Notes: generated by a model not told the origin, from the sequence alone. Positions 8,165 to 17,762 are shown, numbered from the stretch's first letter. The stretch is 64,000 nt of DNA from DATKRB01 sp035532415 (GCA_035532415.1 DATKRB010000073.1:20055-84054), one strand, 5' to 3'. Translations and numbers: made by a program.

Positions 8165-9070
8165 ATGCCGATTCGAGAGTTCTTCCACCTGATCCACGTC
8201 GTGGACGACATCGACGAGGTCGACTCCTGGTACGACGCCCTCTTCTCTCCCCAATGGTTCATGAAGAAGCAGTGGGCGGACAACGAGCGTCGCTGGGCGT
8301 CGCTCGGGATGGTCGGTGACTTCATGCTGGAGACGATCGAGGCGTCCTCCGAGCCGGCCGACGAGGGGATGCCGTTGACGCGCTTCCACTCCCGGTTCGG
8401 GCAGCACTGGCATTCGTTGGCATGGTACGTCGACGACGCCGAGATGCCGGTCCTGTTCCGTCGCTTCCGCGACCACGGTGTCCGGGTGGCCAAGCCCGGT
8501 GGAGGGTTCTTCCCGGCCGGGGACGACGTCGATCCGGGCGGGACCATGTTCACCCACCCGCGCGACACCGCCGGTCAGCTCGAGTTCGTGAACCTCGGCG
8601 TCTTCGACCATCTCGACCCCCGGTCGAAGCCGGGCTGGTCACCCGCTATGTGGCGGGACGTTCATCCGCTGGCCATCGAGCGGGTCTCCCACATGACCCA
8701 GGCGGTCCGTGACCTCGACAAGACCCGCGCTCGCTACGAGGAGCTGCTCGACGCACGGCCCCTTCACGAGGAGCGGTCCGACCTGAAGTGGAGCGCCTAC
8801 CTCTTCGTCGGCTCCGAGTCCACCGTGGAGCTCGCCCAGCCGACCGACCGCGACTCGCTGCTACGCCGGGATCTCGGTTCGAACGGGGAGATCACCCATT
8901 CGGTGACGTTCAGGGTCCGGGACCTCGCCGCGGCCGAGCGCCACGTGGAGGGCCTCGGCATCGGCGTCATCGATCGGTCGGGATCGGCGTTCACGATGGA
9001 CCCGGCCGACTGCTTCGGGGCCGTCATCGCCTTCACCGAGACGGACGTGCCGGGCGATCCCAGGGCCTGA
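8165..9070 (+). CDS. VOC-family (glyoxalase/dioxygenase superfamily) protein
   Basis: Protein of 301 residues made of two vicinal-oxygen-chelate modules. The first opens with IREFFHLIHVVDDID and the second with IERVSHMTQAVRDLDKTRARYEELL. Candidate metal-binding positions are His in FFHLIHVV, His in HWHSLAWYV, and Glu in QLEFVNLG. The family covers extradiol dioxygenases, glyoxalases and isomerases, and the substrate cannot be read here. It starts at the ATG at 8165 without a clear ribosome-binding site. The surroundings (acyl-CoA dehydrogenase remnant, DUF7064-like protein, phosphotransferase) suggest aromatic, terpenoid or steroid-like compounds, which is only inference. Confidence 0.75.
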   Translation: MPIREFFHLIHVVDDIDEVDSWYDALFSPQWFMKKQWADNERRWASLGMVGDFMLETIEASSEPADEGMPLTRFHSRFGQHWHSLAWYVDDAEMPVLFRRFRDHGVRVAKPGGGFFPAGDDVDPGGTMFTHPRDTAGQLEFVNLGVFDHLDPRSKPGWSPAMWRDVHPLAIERVSHMTQAVRDLDKTRARYEELLDARPLHEERSDLKWSAYLFVGSESTVELAQPTDRDSLLRRDLGSNGEITHSVTFRVRDLAAAERHVEGLGIGVIDRSGSAFTMDPADCFGAVIAFTETDVPGDPRA

Positions 9071-9118
9071 GCGCCCGGTCCGGGGTCTGGCGCAGCGGGG
9101 CCGGTAAGGCGGGCGGGC

Positions 9119-10144
9119 TCAGCTGTGCCCGGTCGCCGAGTCGAGCGCCTCGAGCCATTCGGTGGGCCCGTAGGTCTGATCCTCGCCCCACCCGGTACAT
9201 CCACCCGTCCACGCCCAGTGGAAGAGCCCGGTGCCCGACGGTCCCTGGGTACCGTGCCGTCCGGCGAGCGTCCCGTCTGCGGTCAGCTCTCTCCCGAGGG
9301 CGTCCGTCGCCTCGAGGTGGATCGACCGGATGAAGCGCGTCCCCTCGGCCAGCTCGGTCGTCCGGTGCCCCTCCACCAGGGGCGCGTACTCGCCGTCGCG
9401 GAGCAGGTAGCCGGTGTCGAGGTCGTCGCTCGGCCGCCCGTCATGGTCGATCCACGGGTCGGTGAAAGCCATGAACGCCTCTTTCGGGTCCTGGGTCCCG
9501 AACGCGTAGCCCACCGAGTGGGGGGCGCTCGCCCGGCGCGGGCGGCCAGGACGCGACAGCGTGCCCGGGGGAAGCTTCTTGTCCTCGGGAACCGGTCCCG
9601 TGGGCCGGGGACCCCACGACCGGTCCCGAACCGAGTAGCAGTCGATCGGGATCTCCTCGCCGCGCAGCACGATCGTGCCGGTCACGTGCATCGGCTGGTC
9701 GAAGTGGCGGGTGGCCCAGAACGGCCACGCCCCGATCGCGTGCGAATGCGGCGGCATGATCCCCTCGTGGACCAGGTCGGCCTCGAAGCCCCCCGGGTCC
9801 GAGTAGGTGGTGCGGTACTTCATCAGGGGCTCCAACATCTCGACCGTGTTGCCGTTGGGGAACTCGCACTTGCGGAGGTCGCCCCGGTCGGGGAACGGCA
9901 GGCCTTCGTGCCGCACCTCGTACAGTGCTCCAGCGTCGGAGCCGTCCCACACCCAGGCCCCCCCGTTGCACGTGCCCTGCACGGCGAGCGCCTGGGTGTA
10001 CAGCCAGCCACCCATCCGGCGCTCGGGGACGTTGAACGACCACCACGTCGTCTCGGTCTCGAACCAGTGCGGCGAATGCTCGTGCCAGTTGTCGTCCTCG
10101 GCGGTGAGGACAGGCTGGTCGGGCCATCCCTGCTTGGCGGGCAT
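9119..10144 (-). CDS. DUF7064-like / hydroxyneurosporene-dehydrogenase-like protein
   Basis: Protein of 341 residues rich in Trp, His and Asp. Segments such as HSPHWFETETTWWSFNVPE, SHAIGAWPFW, CYSVRDRSWGPRP and GYLLRDGEYAPL fit the two-lipocalin-domain proteins of the DUF7064/7065 or AttH/CrtC group. No enzymatic role is assured. It starts at the ATG at 10144 with GGAG just upstream; the frame continuing upstream overlaps the phosphotransferase gene. It follows that gene by 53 bases on the same strand, a pairing also common in actinobacterial steroid/terpenoid gene groups (recalled, not checked). Confidence 0.6.
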   Translation of the reverse strand: MPAKQGWPDQPVLTAEDDNWHEHSPHWFETETTWWSFNVPERRMGGWLYTQALAVQGTCNGGAWVWDGSDAGALYEVRHEGLPFPDRGDLRKCEFPNGNTVEMLEPLMKYRTTYSDPGGFEADLVHEGIMPPHSHAIGAWPFWATRHFDQPMHVTGTIVLRGEEIPIDCYSVRDRSWGPRPTGPVPEDKKLPPGTLSRPGRPRRASAPHSVGYAFGTQDPKEAFMAFTDPWIDHDGRPSDDLDTGYLLRDGEYAPLVEGHRTTELAEGTRFIRSIHLEATDALGRELTADGTLAGRHGTQGPSGTGLFHWAWTGGCTGWGEDQTYGPTEWLEALDSATGHS

Positions 10145-10197
10145 CTCTTCTCCTCGCGCTCTCTCTCGTGTCCACTCGTCCAACTTCGGCTGCCGAG

Positions 10198-11592
10198 CTA
10201 CCTCAGAGGCGGCCACGTCCTCTCGTGCAGGGCTCCTGAGGCGGTTCGCATGAGGTGGTCGTCCCGAAGGACCCTGTTCCACAGGTACCGGACGTAGTCG
10301 GGGTCCGACACCGCACCCTCACGTGCCGCCGTCGCCAGCTCTTCCCGACCCTGCCCGAGCGGCTCCGGCCCCCGCCCGAGCAGCCGGGCGATCTCCTCGG
10401 ACTCGAGCTGGGCGTACTCCCGGCCGGACGCATCGATCTCCTGAAGGTACTTGACCACCCTGGCCACACCCTTGGTCCACTGGGACCCGAGCGGGTCGGA
10501 GATCCTGGGGACGATGGTCTTGATGCTCCCGAGCACATCGGCGTACAGATGGTGCCATTCGGGCAGGCTGCCCGGAGCGGGCATCTCGGGCGGCTCGAGG
10601 TCCATTCCCATGACGTTGCCCAGAGCCTCGAGCCAGAGCCGGCGGTGGAGCTGGCGGTAGATGATGCCGTTGCCGATGTCGCGGGTCACGGTCTCGCCCC
10701 CCTCGCCGGGTCGGTGCGAGCCCGGCCCGTCGTTGGGGTAGAGAGTCGCCATGGTGGACTCGGCGAAGAGCCGGTAATACCAGATCCGATCGGTGTCGAT
10801 GGCGTGGCCCGACAGCTCCTCGTACTCGCGCAACCGGTCCGGCAGGTGGGTGAAGGTGTCCTGGACCGTGCGCAACGACAGCCAGGCGATGTCGTCCATC
10901 GGATCGCCGAAGTGGCAGAGCTCCCAGTCGACGACCGCCGTCACCCGCCCGTCCTCGTACATGAAGTTCCCGGGGCCCGTGTCCCCCTGAACCAACACAA
11001 CCGGGCCCTCGTAGTCCGGGACGTTGCGCTCGAGCCAGTCGGCGCTCAGCCGGAGGAGGGGGTCCATCGAGCCGTCGGGTGCCGTCCCTCGTCGACGGAT
11101 CCCTTCGATCCGCTCGAGCGCGTGCTCCTTGGCCGTCCGAACCGGGCCCAGGCTGGGGAGGTTCAGGTCCCGGGGGTCGAGCCGGTGCTGGGCGGCCAGG
11201 TTCCGGATGAAGTCCTGGGCCACCCGGACCTGTTCGTCAGGGTCCCCGATCCGGTAGAACCAGGTGGCGCCGTGGACCCGATCGGAGAGCACCGCCTCGC
11301 GGTGCGGATGGACCGCGAGGATGTGGGGCACCGCTACCTCGGTCGATCCCAGGGCCTTCATCACCTCTGCCTCGGTCGCCAGCGTGTGGAAGGCGCTCCG
11401 CTCGGGGAGAGGGTCGGGGCTGTAGCGAAGGAAGAGCTCGCGCGTCCTTCCCCCGGGATCGGCCACGTCGACATACCACGCCTCGCGCGTCGCACCGCCG
11501 GGGATCCTGTCGGCGCTCGTCACCGGCTGGCCGGCGGTCTCCCCGATCCAGCTCATGACGTCGCCGGGTAGCGACAATTTCGTCTCGGCCAT
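10198..11592 (-). CDS. APH-family phosphotransferase (ACAD10/11-like kinase)
   Basis: Protein of 464 residues with the aminoglycoside-phosphotransferase fold. The phosphate-handling loop is QGDTGPGNFMY, with the family's HGD changed to QGD. The metal motif is VVDWELCHFGDPMDDIAW. Fungal, animal and actinobacterial relatives phosphorylate hydroxy-acyl-CoAs or small alcohols; resistance to aminoglycosides is not implied. A C-terminal region of about 130 residues extends past the kinase core. It starts at the ATG at 11592 with GAGGAA upstream and probably forms an operon with the DUF7064-like gene. Confidence 0.78.
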   Translation of the reverse strand: MAETKLSLPGDVMSWIGETAGQPVTSADRIPGGATREAWYVDVADPGGRTRELFLRYSPDPLPERSAFHTLATEAEVMKALGSTEVAVPHILAVHPHREAVLSDRVHGATWFYRIGDPDEQVRVAQDFIRNLAAQHRLDPRDLNLPSLGPVRTAKEHALERIEGIRRRGTAPDGSMDPLLRLSADWLERNVPDYEGPVVLVQGDTGPGNFMYEDGRVTAVVDWELCHFGDPMDDIAWLSLRTVQDTFTHLPDRLREYEELSGHAIDTDRIWYYRLFAESTMATLYPNDGPGSHRPGEGGETVTRDIGNGIIYRQLHRRLWLEALGNVMGMDLEPPEMPAPGSLPEWHHLYADVLGSIKTIVPRISDPLGSQWTKGVARVVKYLQEIDASGREYAQLESEEIARLLGRGPEPLGQGREELATAAREGAVSDPDYVRYLWNRVLRDDHLMRTASGALHERTWPPLR

Positions 11593-11770
11593 GGTTCCTC
11601 TGTCCCTCTGGTGGGGTACTCCCCCTCCGGTGGACCGGACTTTAGGGCGTGCGGGCCCAGCCTGTCCCAACGGAGCCGAGAGCAGTGGCCGGCGACCCTG
11701 CCCCGGCTCCGAGAAGCGGCACCTCGGCGTCCGTCCGGTGCCTCCCGGGCTCAGCCCGACAGGCCCGGGC

Positions 11771-13039
11771 TCATGAACCTCCGGCGACGAGCGAGCCGCA
11801 CCATGGTTTGTTGCCGTTGGTCGTCGTGTACTTGTCGTTCTTGAGCTGAACGAAATAGTTGCAGTACGTCTTGGGCAACATCGCCACGGTGCCGAAGTTC
11901 TTCAGGCTGAACGAGACGGAGCCCGGAAGGATCCCCCCGGCGTTGTAGCTGGTCACCTTGTGCAAATTGGAGATGAACGCGCTCCGGGTCGGGTTATTGC
12001 CGGCCTGCTGCAACCCCTTGATCATGAGGTCGGCGCCCAGGTACGCGACGTAGGTCCCGTAGTCCGGCAGTCCGCCCTTGTACTGGGGGTCGTACTTCCT
12101 CAGCGCGTTGAGCATCGCCTGGGTCGGGGTGTTGGGCGGGGTGAAGTCCACCTGGGTGTCCATGTACTGCCCGTCGAGGGCGGCGGCGGCCGACGGTGTC
12201 GAGAGCACCGTGTTGTCGTACCCGGTGCCACCGATGATCGTCTTGGCCTTCATCCCGGCGTTCTTGACCGCCTGGGCGACGGCGACGTCCGAGGAGTCGA
12301 CCAGCGCCACGGTCACCCCGTTGCAACCGGCCGCCTTCATGGAGAGCGCCGCCGCGGTGAAGTCGACGCCGCCGAATTGGACCGTCTTGTCGTTGTAGCA
12401 GGTGGAAACACCGTGCTTGCCGGCACTGGCCAGGGTGGTGTCGATCGCGTGCTGCGAGGACGGCGAGATGGAATAGGAGAGCCCGGCCAACTTGGTCACC
12501 CCGATCGACTTCAGGAACCGTCCCCAGTAGTCGTAGGTGTAGTAGTTCCCGTTGAAGGCCGTGGCGGTCACCGGATAGAAGCTGAACATGTTCGTGTAGG
12601 GCTGCATGCCCCACTCGGGCCCGTCGAAGCCCCAACCGGTCACCGGTATGCCGGCCTGCTGAAGGATCTTGGACCCGCCGAAGCCGACCGACGAGGTCGA
12701 CACCACGCCGAACACGCCGGAGCCGGCCAGATCCGACGCCGCGGCGAAATAGGTCGCCGGGTTGGTGGCGTCGTCCTTCACCACCACCTTGATCTTCCGC
12801 CCGTCCACACCGCCCTTCGCGTTCTGCAACGCCACCCGGGCGTCGATGCCCCCGGCGGCGTCGAAGAAGGTCGACGAGGCGGGACCGGTCAGGTCCGATA
12901 TGAAGCCGATCGTGATCGTCTTCGACGTGACCCCGGGATCGCTCGCCCCGGCTGGAGCGGCGGCGACGACCGAGCAGACCAGCGCGGTCACGAGCGCACC
13001 GAGCGCTGCAAGCCTTGTCGGCACAATTCCCCCCCTCAT
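11771..13039 (-). CDS. Branched-chain amino-acid-type substrate-binding protein
   Basis: Periplasmic-binding-protein fold of the LivJ/LivK class (Peripla_BP_6), 422 residues. A Sec signal peptide precedes PAGASDPG, followed by TITIGFISDLTGPASS, typical of the first strand and ligand loop. Lobes run to the C-terminus, and four cysteines could form disulfides. It starts at the ATG at 13039. No LivHMGF permease or ATPase genes lie nearby, so it is an orphan binding protein that either uses a distant transporter or acts as a sensor. Ligands of this family include amino acids, amides, ureas and aromatic acids. Confidence 0.85.
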   Translation of the reverse strand: MRGGIVPTRLAALGALVTALVCSVVAAAPAGASDPGVTSKTITIGFISDLTGPASSTFFDAAGGIDARVALQNAKGGVDGRKIKVVVKDDATNPATYFAAASDLAGSGVFGVVSTSSVGFGGSKILQQAGIPVTGWGFDGPEWGMQPYTNMFSFYPVTATAFNGNYYTYDYWGRFLKSIGVTKLAGLSYSISPSSQHAIDTTLASAGKHGVSTCYNDKTVQFGGVDFTAAALSMKAAGCNGVTVALVDSSDVAVAQAVKNAGMKAKTIIGGTGYDNTVLSTPSAAAALDGQYMDTQVDFTPPNTPTQAMLNALRKYDPQYKGGLPDYGTYVAYLGADLMIKGLQQAGNNPTRSAFISNLHKVTSYNAGGILPGSVSFSLKNFGTVAMLPKTYCNYFVQLKNDKYTTTNGNKPWCGSLVAGGS

Positions 13040-13182
13040 CGGCCGGACGGACCCCCGAGGAGCACGGCAGGGGGCACACCCGAATTGCTTACCGTATGAG
13101 CATCGATAGTAACGCCGCCGAAACGGCACCGCAAGCATCCACCGGGGCGGCGGTTACCGCCGATCCGGGTCGAACGCCATGG

Positions 13183-13242
13183 CCGGCTCAGACTGCGGGG
13201 GGACGCGGGACCGGCTCAGACTGCGGGACCGGCTCAGACTGC
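13183..13242. repeat. Short direct repeats at the 3' end of the glycosyltransferase gene
   Basis: The 14-bp word ccggctcagactgc occurs three times, at 13183, 13211 and 13229; the last two are 18 bases apart. In the glycosyltransferase frame two copies encode a QSEPVP repeat. The stop codon lies inside the first copy in another register, so repeat expansion has probably extended the protein tail. Confidence 0.8.
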
Positions 13243-14348
13243 ATGGGCGGCCCGAGGTCCGCTCCGGCCGCCCCGAGGGCGGCGAGGAAACCGGTGTCCC
13301 AACCGCATCCCCCGCCGACCGGGGGGGTCCGGCTACCCACCGAGCCCGAGAGTGCCCGTTCGACCATCCCCACCACCGACCGGGCAGTCGGCGAGCTCAC
13401 GGCCGCCCCACCCATCTCGAGCTCGTGCGCGAGGTTCTCGCGACCGTGCCCGGGCACCACGTCGAGGAGGACCAGCGGCCGGCCGATCGCCCTGGCCTCA
13501 CGGCACGTGTCTCCCGAGCTCGTCACCACGACGTCGGCGGCGGCCATCATCTCGGGCAGCCGGGTGGTGTACCCGAAGGGCATCACGGCCGGCTGGTCTC
13601 GGGCGACCGAGCGCAGCTGCCCCAGCAACCGGCCGTTCTCACCGGCGACGGCGAGGACAGTGCACCCGGCGGCACCCAACGCCCTGGCGATCTCGGCGAG
13701 GGGACCGATCCCCCACGCACCCGAGATCAGGAGGGCGCACCGGGCTCCGGGCGCGACTCCCAGAGCCGCCCTGGCCACGGGACGGGGCGGGGCCGCGTGG
13801 AATTCGGGCCGGACGGGCGCCGTGGTCACCACGACCTCGGCCTCGGGCCAGTACCGGCGCACGGAGGCGGCCGCCAGCTCGGAGGTGACCAGGAAGAGAT
13901 CGGTTCCCTCGTGGACCCAGATCCGGTGGGCGAAGGAATCCGTCATGAACACCACCGTCATCGTCTCCGGGTGCTCCCGCTTCAGCGCCGCCGCACCCGC
14001 GGCGCCGGTCGCGAACACCGAGACCACGAGGTCGGGGCGGTAGTCCTCCACCTCCCGCCGCAGGTGCGGGAGCATGACCCTGACGGCCGCCCGGTCGGAC
14101 AGGCGCCCGAACAGCCCCTCGGCCCGAAGTTGCGAGAAGTGGTAGGCGTCGTACACCGGCGGTGCCGAGATCATCGTCCGGAACACCCGGTCGCCCACAC
14201 CACCCAACCCGCGGCCGAGCATCGGCATACAGTCGACGATCCTGCTCTCCACCCCGCGGGGGGCCAGGGCGGCGGCACACGCCTCGGCGAGGGTGTCATG
14301 GCCCTTGCCGAACGAGCCCGAGAGGAGCAGCGCTCGTCGGAGCGTCAC
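13188..14348 (-). CDS. MGDG-synthase/MurG-type glycosyltransferase
   Basis: GT-B glycosyltransferase of 386 residues related to diacylglycerol glucosyl/galactosyltransferases. The N-terminal loop is SGSFGKGHDTLAEA, like the GGGH loop of this family. The C-terminal donor site region reads VVTSSGDTCREARAIGRPLVLLDVVPGHGREN. It is the last gene of a three-gene unit with the epimerase (9 bases upstream) and aminotransferase, so it probably adds a sugar made by those enzymes to a lipid or other acceptor. The end of the protein consists of repeated Ser-Glu-Pro-Val-Pro units. Confidence 0.78.
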   Translation of the reverse strand: MTLRRALLLSGSFGKGHDTLAEACAAALAPRGVESRIVDCMPMLGRGLGGVGDRVFRTMISAPPVYDAYHFSQLRAEGLFGRLSDRAAVRVMLPHLRREVEDYRPDLVVSVFATGAAGAAALKREHPETMTVVFMTDSFAHRIWVHEGTDLFLVTSELAAASVRRYWPEAEVVVTTAPVRPEFHAAPPRPVARAALGVAPGARCALLISGAWGIGPLAEIARALGAAGCTVLAVAGENGRLLGQLRSVARDQPAVMPFGYTTRLPEMMAAADVVVTSSGDTCREARAIGRPLVLLDVVPGHGRENLAHELEMGGAAVSSPTARSVVGMVERALSGSVGSRTPPVGGGCGWDTGFLAALGAAGADLGPPMQSEPVPQSEPVPRPPAV

Positions 14349-14357
14349 GGAGGGTGC

Positions 14358-15299
14358 CTACAGGAGACCCAGCGCGCCCGGTGACGGGACACGCTGGTTC
14401 GCCTCGAGCCACCACTCGGCGTACCGGCGCATCCCCTCCTCAAAGGTCGTCCGGGCGGTCCAGCCGAGGAGCTCCTCGGACTTCTCACGCGAGGCCTTGT
14501 GACCGACGAAGTCCCCCGGGCGGGCGTCACGGAACTCGATGTCCATGAGGGGATTGACCAGTTCGCGGACGACCTCGGCCAGCCGGCGGATGCTCACCGG
14601 GTCGGGCCCCTCGAGGTTGAAGATCTGGTTCCCGGCCTTGTCGTCGAGCGCGAGGACGTGGGCATGGGCCATGTCCTCGATGTACACGTAGTTCCGGTAC
14701 TGGAGCCCGTCGCCATTGATGACGATCGGTTCCCCCGCGTGGGCCCGACCGAGGAACCGGGGGATCACCAGCTCCTCACGCATCCGGGGACCGAACGGGA
14801 TGCCGTAACGCAGGATGGTGTAGGACAGCCCGTACAGTTGGGCGTAGCTGGTCGCCACCAGCTCGGCAGCCAACTTCGACGCGGTGTACACGTGACCGGT
14901 GCTCGAGACGGCGATCGGCAGGTCCTCGGTCGCGGGGCGATCCGCCTCCGTCGCAGAGTAGACCCACACGGTGCTGGCCAGGACCGCTCTGCCCACCTCG
15001 TTGTGCCGGGCCGCCTCCCAGACGTTGGCGGTGCCGCCGACGTTGAGCGCGAAGGTGCGGGCCGGGTCGGCCATCGCCTCGTCAACGTTGGCAACCCCTG
15101 CCAGGTGGAAGACGGCGTCACACCCGACCGTCGCCTCCACCAGGCCGGCCAGGTCGGTGATGTCGACCTCGCAGTGGGTGACGTCGGCCCGGTGCGGGGG
15201 TCGGGTGTCGATCACCGTCACGTCATGGCCTTCGGCCACCATCTGGTCGACCACGTGGGAACCGATGAAACCCGATCCTCCGGTCACCGTCACGTTCAT
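14358..15299 (-). CDS. NAD-dependent sugar-nucleotide epimerase/dehydratase
   Basis: Extended short-chain dehydrogenase of 313 residues, similar in size to UDP-glucose 4-epimerases. The Rossmann motif is GGSGFIG (7-13); the catalytic set includes Ser109 (ASTVWVYS) and Tyr138/Lys142 in YTASK. The exact sugar is not readable. It lies 10 bases after the aminotransferase gene and 9 bases before the glycosyltransferase. Confidence 0.87.
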   Translation of the reverse strand: MNVTVTGGSGFIGSHVVDQMVAEGHDVTVIDTRPPHRADVTHCEVDITDLAGLVEATVGCDAVFHLAGVANVDEAMADPARTFALNVGGTANVWEAARHNEVGRAVLASTVWVYSATEADRPATEDLPIAVSSTGHVYTASKLAAELVATSYAQLYGLSYTILRYGIPFGPRMREELVIPRFLGRAHAGEPIVINGDGLQYRNYVYIEDMAHAHVLALDDKAGNQIFNLEGPDPVSIRRLAEVVRELVNPLMDIEFRDARPGDFVGHKASREKSEELLGWTARTTFEEGMRRYAEWWLEANQRVPSPGALGLL

Positions 15300-15309
15300 C
15301 TGTCCGTCC

Positions 15310-16455
15310 TCAGGTCGTAGGGGCCGATGCCATGGCCCTGATGGTCGTACGGAGGCTCCTCCCGACGTAGCGGGCTTCGTCGGGGCTCATGTCGGAATGG
15401 ACGGGAAGGCAGACGTGGCGGGCGCAGACGTCCTCCGCCACCGGGTACGAGGCCGTCGCCAGGTGGGCGAAGACCGGATGCCGGTGGAGGGGCTGCGCGT
15501 ACACCTCGCCGCTCAGGCTCACCCCGTGGTCCTCGCGGAGGCGCCGCTTCAGCTCGTCGCGATCGATCCCCGGCTCCAGCATGGCGACGTACTTGTAGTA
15601 GTTGCTCATGCAGCCGTCCGGGGCCGGCTGCGGGACGACACCCTCGGCACCGGCCAGTTCCTCGTCGAAGATGGCGGCGGCGCGGCGGCGGGTGGCGATG
15701 AACTCGCCCAACCGCCGCAAGTGCACCAGGCCGGCCGCCGCGTGCAGCTCGCTCATCCGCCAGGCGTAACCGAGGCGGACGTGCTCCCCCCCGAAGAAGC
15801 CGGCCTTCCCCTGGTCGCGGTAGATCACCGCATCGTCTCGGAGCGCCTGGTCCCCCGAGACGATCATGCCTCCCTCACCGCTGGTGACCACCTTGGTGGG
15901 ATAGAAGGAGAAGGCCGCGGCCCGGCCGAAGGAACCCGCGGGCCGACCGTCGAACGTCGACCCGTGGGCGTGGGCCGCGTCCTCCACCAGAGCAAGGCCC
16001 CGGGCTTCGCAGAAAGCGCGGAGCCGGTCCACCTCCGGGGTGATGAGCCCGCCGACGTGGACCAGCATCACTGCGATCGTCTGCGGGGTCAGCGCCTCCT
16101 CGACGGTGGCGACCGAGATCGCCATCGTGGCCGGGTCCACGTCCGCCAGCCTTGGGGTACCTCCGGCGTGCAGCACGGCGGCGGCCGAGGCGAAGAACGT
16201 GTTGGTGGGGACGACCACCTCGCGACCCTCCACCCCCAGATGGCGCAGGATGATCTCGAGCGCCGCGGTCCCGCTGCTCACGGCCACCGCGAAGGGGGCG
16301 CGGTGGCTGCGCTCGAACTCCTCCTCGAACTCCCTCGTGTGGGGCCCCAACGTCAGCGACCCGGTCCTGAGGGACCGGTCGATCATGGCGAGCACTTCCC
16401 CGCGGTCCTCCGGGGAGAAGACGACGCGTGCCGCCGGGACCTCCCTACCGAACAT
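15310..16455 (-). CDS. DegT/DnrJ/EryC1/StrS-family sugar aminotransferase
   Basis: PLP-dependent aminotransferase of 381 residues. The PLP lysine is Lys188 in FYPTKVVTSGEGG, and Asp159 in VEDAAHAHG pairs with the ring nitrogen. SSGTAAL binds the phosphate. Family members add an amino group to keto-sugar nucleotides. As first gene of the unit with an epimerase and a glycosyltransferase it suggests an amino-sugar glycolipid or surface polysaccharide, but no 4,6-dehydratase is in the window. The start is the ATG at 16455. Confidence 0.88.
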   Translation of the reverse strand: MFGREVPAARVVFSPEDRGEVLAMIDRSLRTGSLTLGPHTREFEEEFERSHRAPFAVAVSSGTAALEIILRHLGVEGREVVVPTNTFFASAAAVLHAGGTPRLADVDPATMAISVATVEEALTPQTIAVMLVHVGGLITPEVDRLRAFCEARGLALVEDAAHAHGSTFDGRPAGSFGRAAAFSFYPTKVVTSGEGGMIVSGDQALRDDAVIYRDQGKAGFFGGEHVRLGYAWRMSELHAAAGLVHLRRLGEFIATRRRAAAIFDEELAGAEGVVPQPAPDGCMSNYYKYVAMLEPGIDRDELKRRLREDHGVSLSGEVYAQPLHRHPVFAHLATASYPVAEDVCARHVCLPVHSDMSPDEARYVGRSLRTTIRAMASAPTT

Positions 16456-16528
16456 AGCCAGGCACCGTAGCAGCGCCGTCCGGAACCCTCATGAACCCTG
16501 GTCCGCCGGATTTCGGGCCCGGCTGTCC

Positions 16529-17617
16529 TCACCCGATGACGACCACGCTCCGGAGCACCTCGCCGCGGTCCATGTGGGCAAAGGCCAGCTCCACGTCGTC
16601 CATCCCGATCGTCTCGCTCACGAAGGCGTCGAGGTCGAGACGCCCCTGGCGGTAGAGGTCGACGAACAGGGGGAAGTCCCGGGACGGAAGACAGTCCCCG
16701 TACCAGGACGGCTTCAGGGCCCCTCCCTGCCCGAAGAAGTCGGCCATGGGGATCCCGGGCATCACCATGCCCGGAGTCGGCACCCCGACCTGCACCACCG
16801 TGCCCGCCAGATCTCTCGCATACAAGGCCTGGGCGAGCACCTCGGGGCGGCCGACCGCCTCGACGCAGACGTCGGCCCCGATGCCACCGGTGGCCGCGAG
16901 CACGGCCGCCACGGGGTCCTCGTGGGAGGCGTTGACCGTGTGGGTCGCACCGAACGAACGAGCCCAATCGAGCTTCCGGTCGGCCAGGTCTACGCCCACG
17001 ATGACCGTGGCGCCCGCCAACCGGGCTCCCGCGATGGCCGCACATCCCACCCCGCCGCACCCGAAGACGGCGACCGATTGCCCGGGCCGGACCCCACCGG
17101 TGTGCATCGCGGCACCCAGCCCGGCCATGACCCCGCAACCGAGGAGACCGGCCGCCTCCGGTCTGACGGGGTGCACCGGCGTGCACTGGCCGGCTGCCAC
17201 CAGGGTCAACTCGGCGAAGGCACCGATCCCCAGGGCCGGAGCGAGCGGGGTCCCGTCGGCGAGCGTCATCCGCTGCGTCGCGTTGGCCGTCGAGAAGCAG
17301 TACTGCGGCTCTCCCCGACGGCACGCCCGGCAGTCGCCACAGACGGCACGCCAGTTCAGGATGACGAACTCCCCCACCCCGAGCCCGCCCGAGCCGGGAC
17401 CGACGGCGACCACCTCGCCCGCCGCCTCGTGCCCCAACAGGAAGGGGAAGTCGTCGGAGATCCCTCCCTCCCGGTAGTGGAGGTCGGTATGGCAGACACC
17501 GCAGGCCCGGATCCTCACCAACGCCTCCCCGGGCCCAGGGTCCGGGACCACGATCTGCTCGACCGTGACCGGCGCACCTCGCTCACGGGCCACGACACCT
17601 CGCACCAGCCGGCTCAC
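16529..17617 (-). CDS. mscR: S-(hydroxymethyl)mycothiol dehydrogenase
   Basis: Zinc-dependent medium-chain dehydrogenase of 362 residues. It oxidises the adduct of formaldehyde with mycothiol, using NAD, and its family also acts on S-nitrosomycothiol. The catalytic zinc site includes Cys42 (CGVCHTDL) and His63-Glu64. The structural zinc cysteines are 93, 96, 99 and 107. Stretches such as YREGGI, FPFLLGHEAAGEVV, FVILNWRAVCG, LLGCGVMAGLGAA and KPSWYGDCLPSRDFP match mycobacterial MscR closely as I recall it. The start is the GTG at 17617, with GGAGGG about 7 bases upstream. It is divergent from a mycofactocin-type SDR, and ino1, which feeds mycothiol synthesis, is in the same window. Confidence 0.92.
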   Translation of the reverse strand: MSRLVRGVVARERGAPVTVEQIVVPDPGPGEALVRIRACGVCHTDLHYREGGISDDFPFLLGHEAAGEVVAVGPGSGGLGVGEFVILNWRAVCGDCRACRRGEPQYCFSTANATQRMTLADGTPLAPALGIGAFAELTLVAAGQCTPVHPVRPEAAGLLGCGVMAGLGAAMHTGGVRPGQSVAVFGCGGVGCAAIAGARLAGATVIVGVDLADRKLDWARSFGATHTVNASHEDPVAAVLAATGGIGADVCVEAVGRPEVLAQALYARDLAGTVVQVGVPTPGMVMPGIPMADFFGQGGALKPSWYGDCLPSRDFPLFVDLYRQGRLDLDAFVSETIGMDDVELAFAHMDRGEVLRSVVVIG

Positions 17618-17762
17618 GCGACGTCCCTCCGGGTCCGGATCGTTCGGTCTGCCCCCGGGGCTCCGGGGCGGTCTGTTCTGACGGGGTCCCGCCCCCCAGG
17701 GTACAGTCGCCCCAGTTCGAATCCGGCGCATATTTCGTGCGCCGCCGGCGCAAGGAGGGGAC

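Noticed and set aside
10198..11592. Aminoglycoside resistance gene
   Set aside because: The fold is shared, but the sequence resembles the ACAD10/11-like branch and the context is metabolic.
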